The notes: generated by a model not told the origin, from the sequence alone. A stretch of 5,978 nt of DNA from CAYLNM01 sp964385045 (GCA_964385045.1 CAYLNM010000212.1:1-5978), one strand, 5' to 3'; counted from the stretch's first letter, positions 1-5,904 are shown. Translations and numbers: made by a program.

Positions 1-389
1 GGGTTCTCGGGGTCGTCGGTGTTGCGGTAGAGCATCGACTGGCTGACCTCGGTCATCTTGAGGGCCATGCCGACGATGCCGATGATCCACATCCAGAAGA
101 CGGCCCCCGGGCCGCCGAGGGCGACCGCGATCGCCACGCCGGCGATGTTGCCGAGGCCGACCGTCGCCGAGAGGGCGGCGGAGAGGGCCTGGAAGTGGTT
201 GATCGCCCCCGGGTCGCCCTTCTCGTCGTACTTGCCGCGGACGACCTGCACGCCGTGGGTCAGGGCCCGGTACTGGCCGAAGCCGCTCCAGATCGTGAAC
301 AGGATGCCCGTGCCGAGGAGCACGAACACGGTCACGTTGCTGAAGAGGAAGCCGTTGAGCGTTCCGACGATGTCGTTGATCGCGTCCAT
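1..389 (-). CDS. Sodium:alanine symporter (AGCS family), N-terminal part
   Basis: The product is an inner-membrane carrier that takes up alanine or glycine together with Na+ (family role). The first 129 residues are present; the rest lies beyond the window's left edge. A first hydrophobic segment spans about residues 18-35. It is followed by a polar stretch and then the family's conserved block: SATVGLGNIAGVAIAVALGG (74-93), running straight into PGAVFWMWIIGIVG (94-107). This matches the AGCS signature GGxGAxFWMW in the right place relative to the N-terminus. The start is ATG at 389-387: an in-frame TGA at 398-396 lies just upstream, so no earlier start is possible in that stretch. A GAGG (397-394) sits only 4 nt before the ATG, which is short for a ribosome binding site. 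The gene diverges from the acidic protein gene at 645. The family call is firm; the exact substrate cannot be told from this fragment. Confidence 0.93.
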   Translation of the reverse strand, partial: MDAINDIVGTLNGFLFSNVTVFVLLGTGILFTIWSGFGQYRALTHGVQVVRGKYDEKGDPGAINHFQALSAALSATVGLGNIAGVAIAVALGGPGAVFWMWIIGIVGMALKMTEVSQSMLYRNTDDPEN

Positions 390-447
390 GGAGCCTCAGC
401 CGAAGGGGCGGCCGGTGGGACCGGCGGGTGGTGTTCGGGGAGCGGGC

Positions 448-476
448 ATGATGAAGGGTTCCTCACCGGAACGCAA
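448..476 (-). promoter_or_regulatory. Candidate promoter for the AGCS symporter gene
   Basis: Reading the minus strand, TTGCGT (476-471) is followed after 17 bp by CATCAT (453-448), which matches 4 of 6 positions of the sigma-70 -10 box. It lies about 60 bp upstream of the symporter ATG. The -35 match is only the TTG core. It is one of the few AT-containing spots in a very GC-rich spacer, which is the main reason to consider it. No experimental or comparative support. Confidence 0.3.
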
Positions 477-512
477 CGGTTCGGTTGCGGCGGCGCGGCT
501 CGGGTCCCCCCG

Positions 513-531
513 TCGCCGCGATGCGCGGCGA
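513..531. repeat. Perfect 8-bp inverted repeat with 3-nt loop in the divergent spacer
   Basis: TCGCCGCG (513-520) and CGCGGCGA (524-531) are exact reverse complements separated by ATG. They lie midway between the divergent symporter and acidic-protein genes. It could be a regulator's operator or a hairpin in a transcript leader. In sequence this GC-rich, inverted repeats of this size also arise by chance, so no function is assigned. Confidence 0.4.
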
Positions 532-605
532 TCGTCGACGCTCCCACCGTCGGTCGCGCCGGGTCGCGGCCGGCCGAGCGATGCGGCACGTCGATCCCGA
601 ACACC

Positions 606-635
606 TTCCCGACCACGCTCGGCCTCCGGTACACT
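606..635 (+). promoter_or_regulatory. Weak candidate promoter just upstream of the acidic protein gene
   Basis: TACACT (630-635) matches 4 of 6 positions of a -10 box, and a poor -35-like TTCCCG (606-611) lies 18 bp before it. The -10-like box ends only 9 bp before the ATG at 645, so transcription from it would begin at or almost at the start codon. No Shine-Dalgarno sequence is visible before that ATG, consistent with a leaderless or nearly leaderless mRNA. This is an inference from a weak motif. Confidence 0.25.
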
Positions 636-644
636 CGCCGGACC

Positions 645-1646
645 ATGAAGCCGTTCCGCCTTCGGACCGACCTCGAGCGGGCGAGCCTCGGCAGCTTCGC
701 CTTCGCGCTCGGCCTCGTGCCCCGTGACCTGCCCCGGCCGGTCGAGGGGTACGTGCTCGACTACGTCACCGCCGAGGAGGACGAGCCGGACACCTACCAC
801 TTTCACGTGACCGCCTCGCACGAGCGGGTCGGGCCGCTGCTGCTCGACCTCTTCGGGCTGCTCGGCGGCGAGGTGCACCCGATCCTCGAGATCGGCTCCC
901 GCGACGCCTACCGGGCGGTCGACGTCTGGATGAGCCAGGACCCGGTGACGCGGACGGCGTTCCTTCGCACGTGGACCGCCTACGCCCCGTTCCTGCTCGA
1001 GGACGGCGCGGTCTCGGCCGGGGCCAACACCGAGGAGCCGGCGGTCGAGGTCTTCCTCGACCACTGGAAGGGGATCAGCGTGCACGTGCCCCTGATGCTC
1101 CGCGAGCGGGTCGAGATGATCCTCGACCGGCACGGGATGGAGGAGCTCGCCGAGCCGTGGCTCGACGATCCCGAGGGCACCGAGACCGGCATGGAGACGC
1201 GGTCGGTGCTCGACCTCTCCGAACCCGACCTCCCCGACGTCGAGGACCTGCTCCTGGAGCTCCGGGACCACTGGCGACTCGAGCTGAACGTGGATCCCGA
1301 GGCGAACGTCGACGACGCGGGCCGCGAGCTGGGCACGACGCTCTGGTACGCGATGATCCTCGTCGAGTCCACGGTCGAGCGGGACGAGGGGGCGTACGGC
1401 ACGATCTGGCTGACCGCGTCCTCGCTCGCCGAGGCCGAGTCGCTGGTGATCGAGGCGGTCGAGGAGCACGCCGAGTGGCGCTTCGACCGCTTCTACTCGC
1501 TGGACCGCGTCGCCTTCGACGAGCGGCCGGACGAGCTGGCGGACGTGCCGCCGCGGCCGACCTCGGCCGAGGTGCTGCACGTGAGCTTCGAGCCGTGGTC
1601 CGGCGGCGAGGCGGGCCGGCCCGAGGAGGCGGGGCATGGCGGCTGA
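645..1646 (+). CDS. Acidic protein of unknown function, 333 aa
   Basis: I do not recognise this family and assign no function. The product is soluble-looking, with no signal peptide, no membrane segment and no cysteine. It is strongly acidic: I count about 70 Asp/Glu against about 26 Lys/Arg, with dense acidic runs such as VTAEEDEPD near residue 45. Hydrophobic, Trp-containing segments alternate with acidic linkers, as in TAFLRTWTAYAPFLL and LGTTLWYAMILVES. This looks like a folded alpha/beta protein of two or more domains rather than a disordered one. The ATG at 645 was chosen because the open frame extends upstream to 195 only through sequence antisense to the symporter and through the promoter-like spacer. 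No ribosome binding site is visible. The 3' end overlaps the YkgJ-like gene by 11 bp, so the two are almost certainly co-transcribed. That it is coding is supported by balanced amino-acid composition, unlike the Arg/Ala/Pro-rich frames around it. Confidence 0.82.
   Translation: MKPFRLRTDLERASLGSFAFALGLVPRDLPRPVEGYVLDYVTAEEDEPDTYHFHVTASHERVGPLLLDLFGLLGGEVHPILEIGSRDAYRAVDVWMSQDPVTRTAFLRTWTAYAPFLLEDGAVSAGANTEEPAVEVFLDHWKGISVHVPLMLRERVEMILDRHGMEELAEPWLDDPEGTETGMETRSVLDLSEPDLPDVEDLLLELRDHWRLELNVDPEANVDDAGRELGTTLWYAMILVESTVERDEGAYGTIWLTASSLAEAESLVIEAVEEHAEWRFDRFYSLDRVAFDERPDELADVPPRPTSAEVLHVSFEPWSGGEAGRPEEAGHGG
1624..1629 (+). promoter_or_regulatory. Perfect Shine-Dalgarno for the YkgJ-like gene
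   Basis: AGGAGG lies 6 nt before the ATG at 1636, inside the 3' end of the upstream coding region. It fixes the start of the YkgJ-like gene there, and so shows that the odd Ala/Gly-rich N-terminal extension of that protein is translated. It is the strongest ribosome binding site in the window. Confidence 0.8.
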
Positions 1647-2346
1647 CGAGGTGGCCGGCGACGGCGCCGGGGGCGCGGAGGCGATCGCGCGGCGAGCGGC
1701 GGGGAGCGGCGATCCCGGGCCGTTGCACGAGGTGACGGGCGGCGGCGCGGCCGGGGCGCCGGCCACCGCGGGGGCCGGGGGCGACGCCGGCGCCGGGAGC
1801 GATGCGGCCACCGCGGAAGCCGGGGCCGGGGTCGGAGCCGGGGCGGCCGACGTCGCGGGCCGCGAGTGGTACCGCGACGGCCTGCAGTTCTCGTGCACGC
1901 AGTGCGGCAACTGCTGCACCGGCCCGCCCGGGGCGGTGTGGTTCGAGCCCGAGGAGTGCCGGGCGATGGCCGCGGCCCTCGGGATGGACGAGCGGGCCTT
2001 CCTCCGGCGATACGCCCGGCGGATCGGCCGGCGATGGTCGCTCCGCGAGGTGGAGCGGGACGGGAAGTTCGACTGCACGCTGCTCGAGCGCCGGCCCGAC
2101 GGCTCGACCGGGTGCTCGGTGTACCGCGCCCGGCCCACCCAGTGCCGGACGTGGCCGTTCTGGCCCGACCTGCTCGCGTCGCGGGAGGCGTGGGACGCCG
2201 CCCGCCGCGGCACCCCGTGCCCGGGGATGGGGCGGGGCGAGCTGATCCCGGTGGAGCGGATCCGCATCATCCGCGACGAGCAGGCCGGCGCGGACGAGCG
2301 GATCGCCCGCGGCGGACGGACCCGGGGCGACACGGGCGGGGGATGA
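1636..2346 (+). CDS. YkgJ-family cysteine-cluster protein (CxxCxxCC, putative metal-binding)
   Basis: The 236-residue product has two parts. Residues 1-75 are low-complexity Ala/Gly-rich sequence (for example ATAGAGGDAGAGSDAAT) with no hydrophobic signal core. From about residue 76 comes a YkgJ/UPF0153-type domain. It opens with CTQCGNCC (C87, C90, C93, C94), the family's diagnostic cluster, followed by C147, C160, C170 in RPTQCRTWPFW, and C195 in TPCPGM. The Cys-x-x-Tyr-x-x-RP-x-x-CR arrangement is typical of the family, which is thought to bind zinc or an iron-sulfur cluster; its biochemical role is poorly defined. The extension makes the protein much longer than the usual compact members. 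The start is set by AGGAGG 6 nt upstream of the ATG. The 11-bp overlap with the acidic protein gene implies translational coupling and possibly a shared process. The family call is firm; the metal and role are unknown. Confidence 0.9.
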   Translation: MAADEVAGDGAGGAEAIARRAAGSGDPGPLHEVTGGGAAGAPATAGAGGDAGAGSDAATAEAGAGVGAGAADVAGREWYRDGLQFSCTQCGNCCTGPPGAVWFEPEECRAMAAALGMDERAFLRRYARRIGRRWSLREVERDGKFDCTLLERRPDGSTGCSVYRARPTQCRTWPFWPDLLASREAWDAARRGTPCPGMGRGELIPVERIRIIRDEQAGADERIARGGRTRGDTGGG

Positions 2347-2403
2347 CCGCCGGTCGCCCCCCCCGAGGTGTGCCGCCGTTGGTCCGTCGCTCGCCTCGCC
2401 GCG

Positions 2404-2475
2404 ATGCTCGCGGTGCTCGCGGTGCTCGCGATGCTCGCGGTGCTCGCGATGCTCGCGGTGCTCGCGGTGCTCGCC
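2404..2475. repeat. Array of eight 9-bp tandem repeats, RTGCTCGCG
   Basis: Eight contiguous copies of RTGCTCGCG. The first base varies in the order A, G, G, A, G, A, G, G, and the last copy ends in C (GTGCTCGCC). All other positions are identical. Such short-unit arrays expand and contract by slipped-strand replication. It ends 176 bp before the DUF1579 start and begins 57 bp after the YkgJ-like stop. Near-perfect identity suggests recent expansion or an array under active turnover. Confidence 0.92.
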
Positions 2476-2583
2476 GTACCCCGGAATCCCTCGGAGGTCG
2501 CGGCGCTCCGGCGCCCTCGCGGCCTCGGTTCGGCGGACCATCGGCCCGCCCGCGGCGCGGAGGCGGAGGTGGCCCGCGCACCT

Positions 2584-2599
2584 CGGGGCTGTCGCCCCG
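2584..2599 (+). terminator. Small GC hairpin, possible weak terminator or leader structure
   Basis: CGGGGC (2584-2589) and GCCCCG (2594-2599) form a perfect 6-bp stem around the loop TGTC. There is no following T-tract, so intrinsic termination of the upstream operon is doubtful. It could equally lie in the 5' leader of the DUF1579 mRNA or be chance in GC-rich sequence. Confidence 0.2.
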
Positions 2600-2639
2600 G
2601 CCGGGACGGGGTGATGATGTCGCCGGGGCCGGGGGACAC

Positions 2640-2643
2640 GGAG
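2640..2643 (+). promoter_or_regulatory. Shine-Dalgarno GGAG for the DUF1579 gene
   Basis: GGAG sits 8 nt before the ATG at 2652. It supports that start over an alternative in-frame ATG five codons downstream (2667) and over the long upstream open extension of the same frame. Confidence 0.55.
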
Positions 2644-2651
2644 CCCGCGAC

Positions 2652-3326
2652 ATGTCGATCACGACGATGCCCTCGGGACGCGCCGTTCGGCGCGTCGGTC
2701 CCGTCGCGCTGGCCTTCGGGGCCGGCGCGATCGCCACCGCGGTGCTGCTCGGCGGCCGCGGACCGGCCCTCGCCCAGGACGCCGGCGGCGACGCGCCGCC
2801 GATGCCGCCGGAGATGCTCGAGGCGATCGCCGCGTACGAGACGCTGCAGCAGCCGGGCGAGGCCCACGAGCGCCTCGGCCGGATGGTCGGCACCTGGGAG
2901 ACCGAGATGACCTGGTGGATGGAGCCGGGCGGCCCGGCGACCACCTCCCGCGGCTCGGCCGAGTACTCGTGGCTGTTCGACGGGCGGTGGCTCGCCCAGC
3001 GCTACCGCGGCGAGATCATGGGACGTCCGTACGAGGGCTTCGGGCTCTCGGGCTTCGACAACCTTCGTCGCCAGGCCATCGACGCGTGGGTGGACAGCGA
3101 GTCGACGGGCATGACGGTCAGCCGCGGCGACTGGACGGCGGACGGGACGCACCTGGTCCTCACCGGCGAGATGGACGACCCGATGAACGATCGGCTCGCG
3201 ACCGCGTTCCGCTCCGTCGTGACGTTCCACGACGACGACCACTTCACGTACGAGATGCAGGAGCTGCTCGCGGACGCGGAGCCGTCGACGGTGATGCGGA
3301 TCGAGTACCGGCGCCGGGACGGCTGA
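2652..3326 (+). CDS. Exported DUF1579 family protein
   Basis: The 224-residue product has an N-terminal export signal: basic residues around R10-R14, a hydrophobic core at about 15-35, and a likely cleavage after ALA (A41 before Q42). The paired Arg13-Arg14 gives a weak Tat-like look, but a Sec signal is at least as likely. The mature part, from about residue 72 to the end, fits DUF1579. It contains LGRMVGTWETEMTWWMEPGG (75-94), FDGRWLAQRYRGEIMGRPYE (109-128), then GFGLSGFDN (129-137), LTGEMDDP and a closing RIEYRRRDG. This order of Trp/Gly-rich strands is that of the beta-rich DUF1579 domain, common in planctomycetes, whose function is unknown. Many members are predicted to be secreted; whether this one stays periplasmic or leaves the cell is not visible. 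It stands alone, with no close co-directional partner, and converges on the flavoenzyme gene across a 28-bp gap. Confidence 0.9.
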   Translation: MSITTMPSGRAVRRVGPVALAFGAGAIATAVLLGGRGPALAQDAGGDAPPMPPEMLEAIAAYETLQQPGEAHERLGRMVGTWETEMTWWMEPGGPATTSRGSAEYSWLFDGRWLAQRYRGEIMGRPYEGFGLSGFDNLRRQAIDAWVDSESTGMTVSRGDWTADGTHLVLTGEMDDPMNDRLATAFRSVVTFHDDDHFTYEMQELLADAEPSTVMRIEYRRRDG

Positions 3327-3327
3327 G

Positions 3328-3354
3328 GCCGGCGCGACGGGGTCGCGGGCCGGC
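3328..3354. terminator. Strong hairpin filling the convergent gap, likely bidirectional terminator
   Basis: GCCGGCGCGAC (3328-3338) pairs with GTCGC (3342-3346) plus GCCGGC (3349-3354). This gives an 11-bp stem with a 2-nt GG bulge and a 3-nt GGG loop. The hairpin occupies all but one base of the gap between the DUF1579 stop codon (ends 3326) and the flavoenzyme stop codon (3357-3355). There is no T-tract on either side, so it may act as a hairpin-only terminator, an mRNA 3'-end stabiliser, or with Rho. Confidence 0.6.
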
Positions 3355-4518
3355 TCACCCGGGGCCGGCGCCGGGGGCCGCCGCCGCGAGCCCCGGGCGG
3401 TCCAGCCCGAGGAACCCGATCGGCAGGTCGGTGCGGCCGTGCGTGCAGAGGTCGGCCAGCGCCTCGCCGAGCACGGACGCGAACTTGAAGCCGTGGCCGC
3501 TGAAGCCGGCCGCGATCAGCACGCGCTCGTGCCGCGGATGACGATCGACCACGAAGTGGCCGTCGGGCGTGTTGGTGTAGAGGCACGCGCTCATCGAGAG
3601 CACCGAGCCCGCCGCGTCCGGCAGCGCCCGTCCGACCGCGGCCGCGAAATCCGCCCGCTCCTCCGGCGCGACGTCGCGGGCCATCGCGTCGGGGTCCACG
3701 GGACGGCCGACCACGTGATGGGCCACCTTGACGCCGGGCCGGTCGGGCAGCTGCGGGAAGCCGTAGACGAAGCCGCCGGCGGGCGACTCGAGCCCCCACA
3801 CCGGCATCGCGGCGGGCGTGAACCGCGTGGGGCGGCGGGGCTGGAACCAGCCCACGACCTGCCGCGTCGTGGTCAGCGGCAGGCCGAGGTCCGCGAGCAG
3901 GCGTCCCGTCCACGGCCCCGCGGCGAGGATCAGCCGGTCCGCCTCGAACCGGCCGACCGCGGTCTCGAGCACCACGCGGTCGGGCTCCACCCGCCAGCCG
4001 ATGACGGGGGCGTGCCCGTGCAGCTCGGCCCCGGCGGCGATGGCGAGCCGGGCCTGTCCCGCCACGATCCGCTCGCACATCAGGGCCCCGGCCTGCCGCT
4101 CGAGCACGCCGACGGTGTCGTCGGGCACGGCGAAGGGCGGATACCGGCGGCGGATCGCCTCCGCGTCGAGCCGCTCGTGGGCGAGCCCGTGGGTCTCGAC
4201 CGCCCGCCGGACGCCGGAGACGAAGGGCCCGTCCGCTGGTCCCATGTACAGGCCGCCGACGAGGTGCAGCACGGTCTCGCCGAGGGCCCGCTCGAGCTCC
4301 TGCCAGCGGGCGAACGCGCGGCGGAGCAGCGGCACGTAGTCGGGATGCTCGGCGTAGGCGAGCCGGATCACGCGGCTGCCGCCGTGGTGCGACGAGGCGG
4401 CGTTGGGGATCGACCGGGCGTCGAAGCCCACGACGCGGGCCCCGCGGCGCGCGAGCTCCCACGCGGCCGCGCCGCCCATCGCGCCGAGGCCCACGATCGC
4501 GACGTCCCGGCGGCTCAC
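3355..4518 (-). CDS. FAD-dependent N-methyl amino acid oxidase (monomeric sarcosine oxidase / N-methyltryptophan oxidase family)
   Basis: The family oxidatively removes the methyl group from secondary amino acids such as sarcosine or N-methyltryptophan, giving the free amino acid, formaldehyde and H2O2. The 387-residue length fits (members are about 370-390). An FAD dinucleotide-binding motif GLGAMGG (10-16, GxGxxG) opens the protein. Compared from memory with Bacillus monomeric sarcosine oxidase, it keeps the SRVIR arginines (R49, R52), the substrate-side His (H268), Cys312 in ACLYTNTPDGHF (equivalent to the Cys that covalently holds FAD), Tyr314, and H342 and K345 in GFSGHGFKF, where the Lys activates oxygen. 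All known catalytic positions are present, so activity is likely. No signal peptide: cytoplasmic. The start is GTG at 4518, whose GTGA overlaps the upstream gene's TGA; no good Shine-Dalgarno is seen, as expected for translational coupling. The frame stays open far upstream, but only antisense-like repetitive sequence is encoded there. The substrate could also be pipecolate or another N-methyl amino acid. Confidence 0.93.
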   Translation of the reverse strand: MSRRDVAIVGLGAMGGAAAWELARRGARVVGFDARSIPNAASSHHGGSRVIRLAYAEHPDYVPLLRRAFARWQELERALGETVLHLVGGLYMGPADGPFVSGVRRAVETHGLAHERLDAEAIRRRYPPFAVPDDTVGVLERQAGALMCERIVAGQARLAIAAGAELHGHAPVIGWRVEPDRVVLETAVGRFEADRLILAAGPWTGRLLADLGLPLTTTRQVVGWFQPRRPTRFTPAAMPVWGLESPAGGFVYGFPQLPDRPGVKVAHHVVGRPVDPDAMARDVAPEERADFAAAVGRALPDAAGSVLSMSACLYTNTPDGHFVVDRHPRHERVLIAAGFSGHGFKFASVLGEALADLCTHGRTDLPIGFLGLDRPGLAAAAPGAGPG

Positions 4519-5897
4519 GGTCCGGGGGCCGGGACGTCGTCGCCGGCGTCGTCCCCGGCGCCGTCCCCGGCTCCCGGGGGCGTCGTCGCCGGGGCGGTCG
4601 CGGGCGCGGGCGGCGGCCAGCCCGGCGGGGGACCCGTCTCCGGCAGACCCAGGGCGAGCATCGTCATCGCGGTGCCGTAGTTCGCCGAGCGGGCGAAGAC
4701 GCGGTCGTTCCACGTCCCGTCGGGCTCGCGCACGACCGCGAGTCGGTCGTGGAGCCGTGCCCGCCAGTCCGCCCGCTCGTCCTCGGGCAGCAGCTCGATC
4801 GCGAGGGCCGCGGCGTGGTGGGCGTAGAAGAAGTAGTACGGGGCGATCCCGTGCGGCGGGACGTGGGTGCCGGTGCGGCGGCGCCGCTTCTCCAGCTCGT
4901 CCCAGTGCTCGAAGAACGCGGCGAGGGCGGTCCGGAGACGCTCGCGGTCCGAGCGGCCCGCGAGCACCAGGGTCGCGTCGGCGGTGAGCATCCGGCCCGT
5001 CGCGCCCGGGATCGAGGCCCGCTGGCGGGGACTCGCGGTGCCCATGTAGACGATCGCTCCGCTGGGCATCCGCGCCGCCTCGAGGGCGTCGAGTCCGCGC
5101 TCGACGACCGCGGCCGGCACGTCGCGCCCGGAGGCCGCGGCGCGGAAGAGCGCCCGCAGCACCGGGGCGGTCATGAAGGGGGCGTGCCGGATCCGGTTGG
5201 GCGAGAGGGCGTAGTTCCAGCCGCCGTCCTCGAGCGCGATCGCGACGAGCCCGCCGAGGTAGAAGTCGATCGCGCGGCCCACCCGCGTGGCGAGCGGCTC
5301 GGGGAGCTCGCCCGCCGCCTCGAGCCGCAGCAGGAAGTCGAGCCCGTAGCAGTAGCCCCACCCGCGGACGTCGTACGACGGCGGGTAGGGGAACGCCATC
5401 GACGGATGGTCGACCTGGCCCGCGACGAACGTCGCGGCCCGGTGCACGGCCGCGCGGCGGGCGGGGTCCTCGCGCCAGCCGGGCGTCGCGAGCATCGCGG
5501 TGCCGCCGATCGCGGTGCCGCCGACGCGGTAGCCGATCGGGATGCGGCCCCGCACGCGGTAGACGCCCTCGTAGGGCCACTCGGCCGCGGCGGCGTCGGC
5601 CGTGGGCTCGGCCACGGGATCGTCGCCGCCCTCGTCCGCCCGGGCGGGCGCGGCCCGGCGTCCGTTCGCTTCCGCGAGCGACTCCTGCATGGCGAGCAGG
5701 GCCCGGGCCCCGTCGGCGAGGCAGGCGGCGACGTCGAGGGTGCGGCGGGCGCCGGTGGATGGCTCGGCGGCCGGGCCGGGGTCGGCCGGCGGCGGGGCCG
5801 GCGACGCGATCCCGGGCGGGGTCGCGAGGAGCGCCGCGACCACCGGCACCGCCGCGGCGAGGCGACCTCGGGACGGACAGGGGGCGGGATGGCTCAT
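4515..5897 (-). CDS. Exported alpha/alpha-toroid protein (prenyltransferase/squalene-oxidase-repeat-like)
   Basis: The 460-residue product starts with a signal-peptide-like region (about 1-31, hydrophobic core LAAAVPVVAALLA), then a Pro/Ala-rich disordered stretch to about residue 105. The helical domain from about 108 to 418 carries features of the prenyltransferase/squalene-cyclase toroid fold. These include the QW-like segments EDGGWNYAL (223-231) and EPDGTWNDRV (391-400), aromatic-rich helices (RGWGYCYGLDFLLRL; YYFFYAHHAAALAIELL, 354-370) and the closing SANYGTAMTMLALGLP. No squalene-cyclase DxDD catalytic motif is evident, so it is unlikely to be an active triterpene cyclase; a binding or structural role outside the cytoplasm is more plausible. 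The C-terminal 40 residues are a Pro/Ala then Gly/Asp low-complexity tail. The ATG at 5897 was chosen because GGAG lies 7 nt upstream and the signal peptide begins there; an in-frame ATG at 5954 lies in the putative promoter. The stop overlaps the oxidase GTG by 4 bp. Fold assignment is by recognition of repeat texture, not by search. Confidence 0.8.
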   Translation of the reverse strand: MSHPAPCPSRGRLAAAVPVVAALLATPPGIASPAPPPADPGPAAEPSTGARRTLDVAACLADGARALLAMQESLAEANGRRAAPARADEGGDDPVAEPTADAAAAEWPYEGVYRVRGRIPIGYRVGGTAIGGTAMLATPGWREDPARRAAVHRAATFVAGQVDHPSMAFPYPPSYDVRGWGYCYGLDFLLRLEAAGELPEPLATRVGRAIDFYLGGLVAIALEDGGWNYALSPNRIRHAPFMTAPVLRALFRAAASGRDVPAAVVERGLDALEAARMPSGAIVYMGTASPRQRASIPGATGRMLTADATLVLAGRSDRERLRTALAAFFEHWDELEKRRRRTGTHVPPHGIAPYYFFYAHHAAALAIELLPEDERADWRARLHDRLAVVREPDGTWNDRVFARSANYGTAMTMLALGLPETGPPPGWPPPAPATAPATTPPGAGDGAGDDAGDDVPAPGP

Positions 5898-5904
5898 GGG
5901 CGGG

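Larger units (their letters stand above)
2347..2651. other. 305-bp gene-free stretch between the YkgJ-like and DUF1579 genes
   Basis: No credible gene is seen here. It holds a run of eight C (2357-2364), the 9-bp tandem array (2404-2475), a small GC hairpin (2584-2599) and the DUF1579 ribosome binding site. All frames across the array stay open because the repeat unit is a multiple of three and free of stops. The translations are simple repeats (Met/Val-Leu-Ala, Glu-His-Arg, Ala-Ser-Thr/Ile, Gly/Asp-Ala-Arg) and look non-coding. No clear sigma-70 promoter for the DUF1579 gene was found. Confidence 0.6.

Noticed and set aside
195..644. Upstream extension of the acidic protein's reading frame
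   Set aside because: It is antisense to the symporter and crosses the divergent spacer. The encoded sequence has no conserved look, and the composition shifts at the ATG at 645.
1075..2541. 488-codon minus-strand open frame containing an (EHR)n repeat
   Set aside because: It is antisense to the acidic protein and YkgJ-like genes. The EHR repeat is only the 9-bp array read in one frame, and the remainder is low-complexity.
1866..2651. Upstream extension of the DUF1579 frame through the YkgJ-like gene
   Set aside because: It overlaps a strongly supported gene in another frame and would bury the signal peptide inside the protein; GGAG before 2652 marks the true start.
2368..2910. Plus-strand open frame starting with a hydrophobic (M/V)LA repeat that resembles a signal peptide or membrane helix
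   Set aside because: The hydrophobic part is the 9-bp array in translation. Beyond it the sequence is Arg/Pro/Ser-rich and runs out of frame through the DUF1579 gene. No Shine-Dalgarno supports its ATG.
396..3242. 948-codon open frame on the minus strand
   Set aside because: It lies antisense to three better-supported genes, and its translation is Arg/Pro/Ala/His-rich with simple repeats. Long stop-free antisense frames are expected where third codon positions are nearly all G or C.
3002..4462. Open frames on both strands across the oxidase gene (3002-4462 minus, 3439-4680 plus)
   Set aside because: They are shadows of a coding region with clear catalytic motifs in a different frame.
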